Shown piece after piece: positions 56,733-64,000 of a stretch of DNA of 64,000 bases. The stretch covers positions 62,001 to 126,000 of the forward strand of contig JAIQGG010000003.1 in NCBI GenBank assembly GCA_020072785.1, given 5' to 3'. Below the pieces are notes generated by a model. The model made no database searches, was not told where the DNA came from, and saw nothing but the letters and a program-made list of their open reading frames with translations. Within the stretch, counting starts at the first letter, position 1. The number at the start of each line of letters is the position of its first letter. The DNA is from Terriglobia bacterium. Lineage in GTDB: Bacteria; Acidobacteriota; Terriglobia; Acidiferrales; UBA7541. The position numbers and the translations under genes are program-made.

Positions 56733-57038
56733 CTAGATGCGGAGAGGGGGCGGAGATAACCCAAGGAACGGACGTGAGCAGGCTGAATATGAAAATTCTT
56801 CCAACAAGGGAGCAGGCGGCAGAGCGGATTCTTTGCGTGGCCTGCGAATTATGCCGCGCAGAAGATGCGACAGCGCGGCCACAGCACCGAGAGAGACGGC
56901 AACAACAACTAAGTTGAGGACGATATCCTTTCCACTCTGGGGAAAATGATCCCAGTGGTCTACCCTCTCGAACGCAGGGCCACACAAATACGTGACCAGC
57001 AGAAGCACGACCGCGACTTGGCAAAGCCTTTTCTGCAT
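56733..57038 (-). CDS. Small membrane protein at the head of the efflux operon
   Basis: A 101-residue protein with two hydrophobic stretches (VAVVLLLVTYLCGPAF and IVLNLVVVAVSLGAVAALSHLL) separated by a short loop containing His and Asp residues (ERVDHWDHFPQSG). I do not recognise a named family. The His/Asp-rich loop could touch metal, which would suit a metal-efflux operon, but this is inference. It is preceded by a good -10 element. Confidence 0.7.
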   Translation of the reverse strand: MQKRLCQVAVVLLLVTYLCGPAFERVDHWDHFPQSGKDIVLNLVVVAVSLGAVAALSHLLRGIIRRPRKESALPPAPLLEEFSYSACSRPFLGLSPPPLRI

Positions 57039-57047
57039 CCTTTAGTC

Positions 57048-57077
57048 AGTATAGGCACTTCCAGCATCACGTTGCAA
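57048..57077 (-). promoter_or_regulatory. Putative promoter of the efflux operon
   Basis: On the minus strand TTGCAA (57077-57072) and TATACT (57053-57048) are 18 bases apart. The -10 element is one mismatch from consensus. It is only nine bases before ATG 57038, so the transcript would be almost leaderless, or the true start is further in. Confidence 0.4.
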
Positions 57078-57251
57078 CAATGACCGGGTAGGTTGGTCCC
57101 TTTCGTTGCAAAACACGAATCCTGCTCCCAAAACCTTGACAAAAAACTCGCGGCCAAGCTGAATTGGGAGAGTACGGCCCTGATTTTATGGGACAATTGG
57201 GAGGCGAATCGGACCGATACCAATCAATGAGTGCCTTGTAGGGAAAAAGAC

Positions 57252-57265
57252 TTGCGTGCACGCAA
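57252..57265. repeat. 14-bp perfect palindrome beside the tRNA 3' end
   Basis: TTGCGTGCACGCAA is a perfect palindrome 37 bases from the 3' end of tRNA-Pro(CGG), inside the proposed island edge. It could be an operator or a recombinase arm site. A similar half, TTTGCGCGG, follows directly. Confidence 0.5.
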
Positions 57266-57302
57266 AATTTGCGCGGTAACACAATGATTTGATAGAAGGG
57301 AA

Positions 57303-57379
57303 TGGTCGGGGCGAAAGGATTCGAACCTTCGGCCTCCTGGTCCCGAACCAGGCGCGCTACCAGGCTGCGCTACGCCCCG
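57303..57379 (-). tRNA. tRNA-Pro (anticodon CGG)
   Basis: Read on the minus strand, acceptor CGGGGCG pairs with CGCCCCG. The anticodon stem CCTGG/CCAGG encloses loop TTCGGGA with anticodon CGG at 57345-57343. The T arm contains GGTTCGAATCC and CCA is encoded. It reads CCG codons. Its 3' part recurs at 50884 and 25821 in the same orientation, which marks it as an integration site. Confidence 0.96.
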
Positions 57380-57505
57380 ACAGTCCTGCCCAGACCCTTT
57401 CCACTGGCCTGTGCAGATATTAAAGACTAACATAGCTGGAGGGCGGCGGCTAGACGCGCCCGGCAATATCCCGCGAGGCGCCCTGCGCCCGTTCCCCGCA
57501 CGGCC

Positions 57506-58978
57506 ATGCCCATTCCACGCAGCGCGCTGCAGAAGCTCGACGACTTGCGCTGGCTCGTTCCACGCAACACCCGCGAAGGCATGCGCACCGACGCGCTCAT
57601 CTACGCCGACGAAAAGCTCCTCGCGCAGATCCTCGGCGATCTCTCCATCGACCAGGCCATCAACGTCGCTTTTCTCCCCGGCATCGTCGGCCGCTCCCTG
57701 GCCATGCCCGATATGCACCAAGGCTACGGCTTCCCCATCGGCGGGGTGGCCGCCACGCGCCTCAGCGATGGCGTGGTCTCCCCCGGCGGCGTGGGCTTCG
57801 ACATCAACTGCGGCGTGCGCCTGCTCGCCAGCAATCTCGAGCGTGACGCCCTCCTGGCCCGCGACGACTACGAAAAGAACGTCCCCAAACTGCGCACCCT
57901 CGTCAATCAACTCTTCCGCGACATCCCCTCCGGCACCGGCGCCGAGGGCCCCATCCCCGTCACTTTCCCCGAACTCGACGACGTCCTCGCGCGCGGCGCC
58001 GCCTGGGCTGTCGACCACGGCTACGGCGAAGAATCTGACACCGAATACTGCGAGGAGCACGGCGCCCTGTCCAGCGCCGACCCCTCCATGGTCTCCCACC
58101 TCGCCAAGAAGCGCGGCCGCACCCAACTCGGCACACTCGGCAGCGGCAACCATTTCCTCGAAGTGCAGTACGTCGAAAAAATCTACGAACCGGCCACCGC
58201 CGATGTCTTCGGCCTGCACGAAGGCCAGGTCGTCGTGCTCATCCACTGCGGTTCGCGCGGCCTCGGCCACCAGGTCTGCACCGACTTCCTCAAAACCATG
58301 AACGAGGCCATGCGCAAGTACAACATCACCCTGCCCGACCGCCAGCTCGCCTGCGTCCCCTCGCAATCCCCCGAGGGGCAGGCCTACCTCGGCGCCATGG
58401 CCGCCGCCGCAAATTTCGCCTGGGCCAACCGCCAGGTCATCACCCACTTCACCCGCCGCGCCTTCCAGCGCATCCTCGGCGACGCCGTGCGCCTGCGCCT
58501 CGTCTACGACGTGGCCCACAACATGGCCAAGACCGAACACCACCGCTTCGACCACAGCGAGGCCGACATCTTAGTGCACCGCAAAGGTGCCACCCGCTGT
58601 TTCCCCCCCGGCTCACTATTCATCCCCGCCGCGTACCGCAGCGTGGGCCAGCCCGTGATCATTCCCGGCTCGATGGGCACCGCCAGCTACGTCCTCGTCG
58701 GTACCCAGCGCGCCATGGATGAAACCTTCGGCACCGTCTGCCACGGCGCCGGCCGCGCCATGTCCCGCACCGCCGCCAAGCGCGGCCGCAACGTCCGCGA
58801 CGAAACCCAGAAACTCGAAGCCCAGGGCGTCCTCCTGCGCTCGGAAACCCGCGACGGCGTCCTCGAAGAAGTCCCCGAAGCTTACAAGGACATTGACGCC
58901 GTCATCGACGTCGTCCACCGCGCCGGCCTCGCGCGCCGCGTCGCCCGCCTCAAGCCCATGGGCGTCATCAAGGGTTAG
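57506..58978 (+). CDS. rtcB: RNA-splicing ligase RtcB
   Basis: RtcB joins RNA ends bearing 2',3'-cyclic phosphate or 3'-phosphate to 5'-OH with GTP and manganese. The family blocks are all present: MPDMHQGYGFPIGGVAATR, GGVGFDINCGVRLLASNL (metal-binding Asp and Cys), LGSGNHFLEVQ, LIHCGSRGLGHQVC, and CHGAGRAMSRTAAKR, where the His becomes guanylylated. The length of 490 residues is normal. No archease or rtcA gene is adjacent. It is divergent from tRNA-Pro(CGG). Confidence 0.97.
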   Translation: MPIPRSALQKLDDLRWLVPRNTREGMRTDALIYADEKLLAQILGDLSIDQAINVAFLPGIVGRSLAMPDMHQGYGFPIGGVAATRLSDGVVSPGGVGFDINCGVRLLASNLERDALLARDDYEKNVPKLRTLVNQLFRDIPSGTGAEGPIPVTFPELDDVLARGAAWAVDHGYGEESDTEYCEEHGALSSADPSMVSHLAKKRGRTQLGTLGSGNHFLEVQYVEKIYEPATADVFGLHEGQVVVLIHCGSRGLGHQVCTDFLKTMNEAMRKYNITLPDRQLACVPSQSPEGQAYLGAMAAAANFAWANRQVITHFTRRAFQRILGDAVRLRLVYDVAHNMAKTEHHRFDHSEADILVHRKGATRCFPPGSLFIPAAYRSVGQPVIIPGSMGTASYVLVGTQRAMDETFGTVCHGAGRAMSRTAAKRGRNVRDETQKLEAQGVLLRSETRDGVLEEVPEAYKDIDAVIDVVHRAGLARRVARLKPMGVIKG

Positions 58979-59068
58979 CCTGCAAGTCTCTCGCCTCTGT
59001 AGCTGCGGGCTTGCCTTGGCCCGGACAGCAGTCGCGGTGCGCCCACTGCTGTGTCGGCAATCATTCGA

Positions 59069-59107
59069 GAAAAACAAAACCGCCGGGAAGCTTGCGCTTC
59101 CCGGCGG
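59069..59107 (-). terminator. Intrinsic terminator of the large receptor gene (copy 1)
   Basis: A 12-bp stem, CCGCCGGGAAGC (59080-59091) with GCTTCCCGGCGG (59096-59107), loop TTGC. On the minus strand it is followed by TTTTGTTTTT. It lies 25 bases after the receptor stop at 59132. A 67-bp stretch containing it (59041-59107) recurs with one mismatch at 63607-63673. Confidence 0.85.
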
Positions 59108-59131
59108 GCTGAATTCGCTCCGATGTCCGGC

Positions 59132-62100
59132 TTAGAAGATCAGCCGCAGCGTGGCCTGCATCTGGCGCGAGGAACCAAGCGTGCTGTGATAGTCGCCAAA
59201 CGTTGCCGAGTCTTCGATGCTGGAGCTCACCGGATTGTTTCCGCCCGTATCGAAGTACGCCGAGTTGGTCAGGTTGAAGATCTCCCACCGGAAGTTCAGG
59301 CTCATGCCCTCGCGGGGCAGCTTGAACTTCTTGCTGATGCCCATGTCCGTGCTGAAATACTTGTCCCCCCGGATAACGTTGCGCTGGCCGCGGAAGCCCG
59401 GTGCTGTGAAGCGGAACATGGCCAGTGCCGCACTCGGATTGGCGAACATGTTCGGCTTCGGTCCATGCACGTTTTGTGTCGCCGGGCACGGGCCGGTGGC
59501 CAGCCCGAAGGGATATGCCCCGGCGGGCGCGCAGGTGGCGTTCCCTTGGAGATCCCAGTTCGTGGGCCACGTCCGCCCGTTGACGATATTCGCCGGTAGT
59601 CCGCTGTTGGCGTGCACGATCCCGGAGATCTGCCAGTCGCCGATGATCTGGTTCAGCCAGCCCGCAGCCGACCCGCCCAGCCTCTTCCCGCTGCCGAACG
59701 GCAGATCAACGATGTAGTACCCGTTCAACTGGTGCCGCGAATCGAAGTCCGAGTAGGAATACTCCTGCGCGATATCCCAGGCATTAATGGTGGTTCCCGT
59801 GTACCCGCCCGTCCAGGCCCCGCCAATAATGTCCTGGCGCTCCGGAGTCGAGGATGTATCCAGCGACTTCGAGAACGTGTAGTTCAGGACGAAGGAAATG
59901 CCGTGGGTGGTCTGCTTGCGCAGGTTCAGCTGCAAGGCATGATATTCCGACCATCCGATGGTCGTCCACGTGTGCAGGTTTACGTATTGGGCTGGGAAAT
60001 AGCTGTTGGGGCAGTCCTTGAATCCGTCGCCATTCAGATCTGTCCCGGAGGCGCAGGTCGGATAAGCTGGCATTCCCGAATTTGCTATATAAAGCCCGCC
60101 GTAGTCCACATCCTGCCAGAACGTGCTGGCGCCGAAACCCGACCCGCCTGCGGCCGTTCCGTGATAGCCGATCATGTAGTCATAAGCCACCTGCGTTGCC
60201 GAGTAGCCGCAGGGCAGCCCCCCCGACCCGACGGGAGAACTGTCCGCATTGGTCGTGAGGCCGAAGACATTAAATTGCAGACAGCCCCCATTGATCCCAG
60301 TGGGGCCAAAGGCCGGGAAGATATCCTGCCAATAGGGAATAGAGCCGATGGTCAGCAGCCCCTGGTACGGATCGTTGGCGTGCTGTTCGGCATAGCCAAC
60401 CAAACCGCGGGCAGCTTGCAAGGCACTGACACCCGTGGCGGGATCCTTCATATCCGCGGGCATGCCGTAATCGCGAATCATGCTCAACTTGCGTCCGCGG
60501 CGGCCCACATAGGCTGCTTCGAGCGTCATGTTCCAGGGCATCTGCCGCGCAATCGAAAAATCAAACGTGTGCGCGTACGGCGTGCGAATCTTGTCATCCA
60601 GACCCGCGGTCACGGTCAGCAATCCCGAGGGCGGGGTGGTGGGGAATCCTCCGCCGGGAGAGGGCTGCAGACTTTGCGCCTTGGCCGCGGCTGTGTCAAA
60701 AGGACCGCTGTAGCGGGCACAGGCAACTCCCCCGGTCGAGGAAGAGTCCGTGGCACTAAAACCGCATCCGCCCAGCTGACTGTCGATGTTGGTCGAAAGC
60801 CCGAACGATCCGGTCTGGTCGAAAGAAGTCGCAAGGCCGTTTCCGATGCGGTCGTATACCAGTCCATAGCCGCCCCGGATGGACATCTTGCCATCCGCGA
60901 AGATTTTGCCCAGCAACCCGTCCTTGAACCTGGGCGTCCAGGCAAAGGCGGCCCGCGGCGAGAAATTATTTTTGTCCCAGCTGTAATATCCGGGCTTGCC
61001 GTTGGCGGGTCCCCCCAGATCAAGGGAGATAAGCCCGCACGAAGAGGTCGGCAGGCCCTTGTTCATGGCCTGTTCGCGGCAGGTCATCCATGTGTTCAGG
61101 CTGGGTGTGGGAACAACCTGATTGCCATTAGTCTCCCACGGCGGCGAAGGGAGGTAGTAGCGCAGCCCAAACGTCAGGGTCAGGTCAGATCGCATACGCC
61201 AGCGGTCCTGCGCATAGAGTTCGTATTCGTTTACCGCAAACCTTCTCTCTACCGGTTGTCCCTCCGGCAGCGTGGCTCCCGTCTTGTCGAAATTGTAGGA
61301 GGCGGTGATCTCCGTAATGGGCCCGAGCAACTGAGTCAGGGCGTCGCGGAACGAACGGCCACTTGCGTTGGCGGGAACCGCGAAGCATCCGGCCCGGTCG
61401 CAGTTCCCATTCCCCGGTTCGATGGCCCGCGCCCCGTCCGCCATCCAGGATGGGTTGATCAGGAACTGGTGGTAGGAATTCGAGTTGTTGAACGTAGCGT
61501 TGCGCGTGAAGCGCATCTCCCCGCCGAAGCTGAATTCGTGCACTCCCCTTGTCCAGCTCACGTCGTCGCGGAAATGGTGCTGCGGCAGGATGCGCCCGTT
61601 GGTCTTATTATAGACTTCACCCGTCTCATATCCCTGGAGGTCGTCTATGAACCGAAAGTTTACAAACTCTTGATTTCGGATGCCGCTGGACTTGTCGCTG
61701 ATGCGCGTGAGTCCGTAGCGGAAGTTGTTCACGATCCGCGGCGTTAGGATCGCCGTATATCCGATCGCGTATCCTTTGTTGTTGTTCAGCAGCGTCTGCC
61801 TCGATGACTCCCCTGGAAATTGCGGATCCGTGCTCACCGTGTCATGCATCAGAGACCCGCGCCAGAACAGCGTATGCTTGTCCGCCCGGTCCAGATGCAC
61901 GTCCACGCGCACGAAGGCGGTGTTGAAGCGGTTTTCCACGGGGGCCCCAAAGCGGTAGCCGAGAATGTTCAACGCGTCAAAGCTCCCGCTCGAATTGGGA
62001 TCGGGAAACAGGGCATCCTGCTGGAGGACGGCTGGGTTGACTCCAATTCCCGCCGGGTCAATGGCCTGGATCTCCGCCGGGCTCAGCGCGTAATACCCCG

Positions 62101-63271
62101 CCGGAATGGCCCCGCAACCCGCCGCGGCGGAGCGGCAGGGCTGCAAGTTTGCGTCCATTCCATAGGAAGCACCGCTGACGCCCTGTACAAACCCGCCGGC
62201 AGGCGGCACGCAAGGGGCATTGCCGGGCACGTCGGTACACTGATAAAAGAAGACTCCATCGCGAAAGGCCACGGAGGGAACACTGCGTTCGGCGGAGGTA
62301 AACAGCGATTCCTTCAACCGCTCGTAATTGCCGAAGATGAACACCCGGTCCTTGATCACCGGTCCACCCGCGGACCCGCCGAAGAGGTGGTGGCGGAATT
62401 TCGGCTCCTTGATACCGGCCTGGTTGAGGAAAAAGTCGTTGGCGTTAAACGCTTCGTTGCGGTGAGCGTAGTAGGCCGTACCGTGGATATTGTTCGTGCC
62501 GCTCTTGGTCACCAGTTGCACCTGCGCCGCCGAGGAGCGTCCTCCGGAGTCCGCGTCATAACTCGTGGTGGTGGTCCGGAATTCCGCCAGCGAGTCTTGC
62601 GGTACGCGCAGCACGGTCGTGAACGCATAGCCCTTCTGCGGGTCGTTCGCGTCCACTCCGTCCAGCGTCACGTTGGTCTGGTCGCTGCGCGCCCCGTTCA
62701 CCGACCCGCTGCGCCCGTCCTGGTCGTTCGTCCCTCCGTAACCGCCCGGCAAGTCCGATTTCGTAGGGATGAAGGCCACACCGGTCTGCAAGCTGAGCAG
62801 CCCCGCCGGATTCATGTCCAGTTGCGGCAGCGAGGACACTTCCTTTCCGGAAATAGGTGTTCCGATGCTGGCGTCCGTCGTGTTCAGCGCCGCCACCATC
62901 TCCGTCACCACCATCGTTTCGGTGACCGCACCGACCGCAAGGTGGATATCGAGCGTACTGGTGATGCCGACGAGAACCTCGACATGTTCGCGAGCCGCGG
63001 TCTTGAATCCCTGCGCCTTCACTTCGATCTTGTATTTTCCCGGAGGCAATTGCGCGAACACGTATCTTCCATCCGCCTCTGTTGCCGTCGTGCGCGTCAG
63101 CCCCGTGCCTTCCTGCGCGATCGTCACTTGGGCGCCCGCAACGCTGGCGTTCGCCGGGTCCAGCACCGTGCCCGACAGAGAAGCCGTCTGTGACCACACC
63201 GGGCTGGCACTGAACAACACCCCCAGCGCCAGAACACACGCCCACCCTGCTCCTTTAAAAGTTTTCGTCAT
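59132..63271 (-). CDS. TonB-dependent receptor, Oar-like, complete
   Basis: A 1379-residue outer-membrane receptor. ATG 63271 with AGGGGGAGG upstream is preferred over 63289. The order is signal peptide (ACVLALGVLFSASPVWSQ), carboxypeptidase-regulatory-like domain (SLSGTVLDPANASVAGAQVT, about 30-110), plug with SVNGARSDQTNVTLDGVDAND and SGTNNIHGTAYY, and a long beta-barrel ending in the aromatic LRLIF. It is the same architecture as the partial receptor at the left end of the window. Substrate unknown; relatives are linked to polysaccharide or peptide uptake. Confidence 0.94.
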   Translation of the reverse strand: MTKTFKGAGWACVLALGVLFSASPVWSQTASLSGTVLDPANASVAGAQVTIAQEGTGLTRTTATEADGRYVFAQLPPGKYKIEVKAQGFKTAAREHVEVLVGITSTLDIHLAVGAVTETMVVTEMVAALNTTDASIGTPISGKEVSSLPQLDMNPAGLLSLQTGVAFIPTKSDLPGGYGGTNDQDGRSGSVNGARSDQTNVTLDGVDANDPQKGYAFTTVLRVPQDSLAEFRTTTTSYDADSGGRSSAAQVQLVTKSGTNNIHGTAYYAHRNEAFNANDFFLNQAGIKEPKFRHHLFGGSAGGPVIKDRVFIFGNYERLKESLFTSAERSVPSVAFRDGVFFYQCTDVPGNAPCVPPAGGFVQGVSGASYGMDANLQPCRSAAAGCGAIPAGYYALSPAEIQAIDPAGIGVNPAVLQQDALFPDPNSSGSFDALNILGYRFGAPVENRFNTAFVRVDVHLDRADKHTLFWRGSLMHDTVSTDPQFPGESSRQTLLNNNKGYAIGYTAILTPRIVNNFRYGLTRISDKSSGIRNQEFVNFRFIDDLQGYETGEVYNKTNGRILPQHHFRDDVSWTRGVHEFSFGGEMRFTRNATFNNSNSYHQFLINPSWMADGARAIEPGNGNCDRAGCFAVPANASGRSFRDALTQLLGPITEITASYNFDKTGATLPEGQPVERRFAVNEYELYAQDRWRMRSDLTLTFGLRYYLPSPPWETNGNQVVPTPSLNTWMTCREQAMNKGLPTSSCGLISLDLGGPANGKPGYYSWDKNNFSPRAAFAWTPRFKDGLLGKIFADGKMSIRGGYGLVYDRIGNGLATSFDQTGSFGLSTNIDSQLGGCGFSATDSSSTGGVACARYSGPFDTAAAKAQSLQPSPGGGFPTTPPSGLLTVTAGLDDKIRTPYAHTFDFSIARQMPWNMTLEAAYVGRRGRKLSMIRDYGMPADMKDPATGVSALQAARGLVGYAEQHANDPYQGLLTIGSIPYWQDIFPAFGPTGINGGCLQFNVFGLTTNADSSPVGSGGLPCGYSATQVAYDYMIGYHGTAAGGSGFGASTFWQDVDYGGLYIANSGMPAYPTCASGTDLNGDGFKDCPNSYFPAQYVNLHTWTTIGWSEYHALQLNLRKQTTHGISFVLNYTFSKSLDTSSTPERQDIIGGAWTGGYTGTTINAWDIAQEYSYSDFDSRHQLNGYYIVDLPFGSGKRLGGSAAGWLNQIIGDWQISGIVHANSGLPANIVNGRTWPTNWDLQGNATCAPAGAYPFGLATGPCPATQNVHGPKPNMFANPSAALAMFRFTAPGFRGQRNVIRGDKYFSTDMGISKKFKLPREGMSLNFRWEIFNLTNSAYFDTGGNNPVSSSIEDSATFGDYHSTLGSSRQMQATLRLIF

Positions 63272-63473
63272 AAGCCTCCCCCTAAACACTTGAGCGGCAA
63301 TATAAAGCCACGAGTCCCCAAAAACCCATGCTTTCCCGGTGCACGAAGAAAGATCAGTCTGTTCCGGAACCCGGCTGGCTAACTGCTGAGCCTTCTAACT
63401 CATGCTGCGGGAGATTGTCAAGAACAAGTAAAAGCAAGCGTAAGCCTGAGTCATTCCTCGCCAAACATGCGAC
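63272..63473. other. Upstream region of the large receptor gene
   Basis: About 200 bases with no gene. A possible minus-strand promoter is TTGACA (63421-63416) with TAGAAG (63397-63392) at an 18-base spacing, giving a leader of about 110 bases. The -10 match is weak. Confidence 0.35.
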
Positions 63474-63606
63474 TCAGCCGTTGGTAAGATGGATGAGTTT
63501 CGCCGCCGTCACAGCGGCGAGTTTGCGGATCGGCTCCACGCAGTTTCCCGCACGTCGCCGTCCAGCCGCACCAGCGACACCGCTTCCGCTCCGCGCGTCG
63601 CGTCCC
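63474..63606 (-). pseudogene. Duplicated, frameshifted 3' end of a serA-like gene
   Basis: This stretch aligns with the 3' end of the serA-like gene at 63853-64000 over more than 120 bases, nearly identical in the part encoding EAVSLVRLDGDV. One base is missing around 63545, which breaks the frame before VEPIRKL. After correction the tail reads KLIHLTNG then TGA at 63474-63476. Everything upstream of the tail is gone; the copy abuts the duplicated terminator at 63607. Confidence 0.75.
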
Positions 63607-63635
63607 GCCCACTGCTGTGTCGGCAATCATTCGAG

Positions 63636-63673
63636 AAAAACAAAACCGCCGGGAAGCTTGCGCTTCCCAGCGG
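63636..63673 (-). terminator. Intrinsic terminator (copy 2)
   Basis: Same hairpin as at 59069-59107 with one mismatch in the stem (A at 63669). The stem is 63646-63657 with 63662-63673, with T-rich sequence after it on the minus strand. It follows the broken receptor tail, 23 bases from its stop. Confidence 0.8.
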
Positions 63674-63695
63674 CTCTGCAAAGAGTGGAACTCCG

Positions 63696-63824
63696 TTAGA
63701 ACTCGTAGCGCAGCGCGAACTGCATCACCCGCGGGTTGGTGAGCATCCCGGTGTAGTTGCCGAACGAGCCGCCCACGTCCAAACTATCGGACACGCCTTG
63801 CACATCGAACCGTGAGAAGTTGAT
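63696..63824 (-). pseudogene. Remnant of a second TonB-dependent receptor (C-terminal 42 codons)
   Basis: The minus strand reads INFSRFDVQGVSDSLDVGG, then FGNYTGMLTNPRVMQFALRYEF and TAA at 63698-63696. This is the last strand and aromatic C-terminus of an Oar-like receptor. An in-frame TAA at 63833-63831 lies just upstream, so nothing more is coding. The serA-like gene ends only 20 bases further on. The copy differs clearly in sequence from the complete receptor's C-terminus (LGSSRQMQATLRLIF). Confidence 0.8.
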
Positions 63825-63852
63825 GGAAGGTTACAAGGCGCCGCCGCCCGCC

Positions 63853-64000
63853 TCAGCTCTTGCCCAGGTGCACCAGCTTCGCTTCGGTCACCGCGGGCAG
63901 CTTGCGGATCGGCTCCACGGCGGATTCCGGCACGTCGCCGTCCAGCCGCACCAGCGACACCGCTTCCGCTCCGCGCGTCGCATCCCGCCGCCCCAGCGCG
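63853..64000 (-). CDS. serA: D-3-phosphoglycerate dehydrogenase-like protein, C-terminal ACT region (runs off the window)
   Basis: Only the last 48 codons are inside the window. They read RDATRGAEAVSLVRLDG, then DVPESAVEPIRKLPAVTEAKL and VHLGKS, matching the end of a C-terminal ACT domain of SerA, where serine feedback acts. Stop TGA at 63855-63853. The gene symbol rests on this short piece alone, so another ACT-domain protein is possible. Confidence 0.6.
   Translation of the reverse strand, partial: ALGRRDATRGAEAVSLVRLDGDVPESAVEPIRKLPAVTEAKLVHLGKS

Noticed and set aside
59612-61747. Long + strand open frame opposite the complete receptor
   Set aside because: Antisense shadow; receptor motifs and an aromatic C-terminus are on the minus strand.
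1-64000. CRISPR arrays, rRNA genes, transposases, integrases, phage genes
   Set aside because: None recognised on either strand, including near the tRNA-derived repeats where an integrase was specifically looked for.

Overview
The window looks like a chromosomal segment of a GC-rich, Gram-negative member of the Acidobacteriota. This is inferred from gene content: two large receptors with an N-terminal carboxypeptidase-regulatory-like domain (Oar/TonB type), a CRTAC1 (VCBS plus ASPIC/UnbV) protein, a sortilin-like Asp-box protein, paired M16 peptidases, and many genes with secretion signals. No rRNA or marker gene fixes the species.

Layout. 1-1110 holds the 5' part of a TonB-type receptor (minus strand). 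1.3-4.3 kb is housekeeping: der, a MerR regulator, tRNA-Pro(GGG) and surE. 4.4-18.9 kb is mixed metabolism and signalling: an Asp-box propeller protein, an FAD oxidoreductase, an orphan membrane-anchored protein, an active/inactive pair of M16 peptidases, a diguanylate cyclase, an APC permease, and glpK-glpF. 18.9-25.8 kb holds two divergent Fe-S-type Rrf2 regulators with a clear dyad operator, then a translationally coupled pair (penta-haem cytochrome with TPRs, then CRTAC1 protein) and a proline dehydrogenase.

26.2-49.5 kb is one long minus-strand exopolysaccharide locus. Read in the direction of transcription it runs: receiver-like protein, large SLBB export protein, PAP2-Wzi fusion, Wzz-type co-polymerase, NusG/RfaH-like factor, Wzy, Wzx, glycosyltransferases, two sugar epimerases, a transaldolase-family enzyme, a WbaP-like initiating transferase, and the heptose enzymes HddA, GmhB and GmhA-like. 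Together these describe Wzx/Wzy-dependent synthesis and export of a probably heptose-containing polysaccharide. The heptose nucleotidyltransferase is not in the window. The locus is preceded by a broken LuxR-type gene and a PEP-CTERM protein.

51.1-57.0 kb is a tripartite RND efflux module (permease, adaptor, outer membrane factor, small membrane protein). It is bounded on the right by an intact tRNA-Pro(CGG) gene and on the left by a 48-bp near-perfect copy of that tRNA's 3' part. A third, more diverged copy lies at 25.8 kb, just outside the polysaccharide locus. The three same-orientation copies suggest stacked integrations at one tRNA gene, although no recombinase remains. 57.5-59.0 kb is rtcB. 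59.1-63.3 kb is a complete Oar-like receptor. 63.4-64.0 kb is a small graveyard of duplicated serA and receptor tails with a duplicated terminator, next to the 3' end of the genuine serA-like gene.
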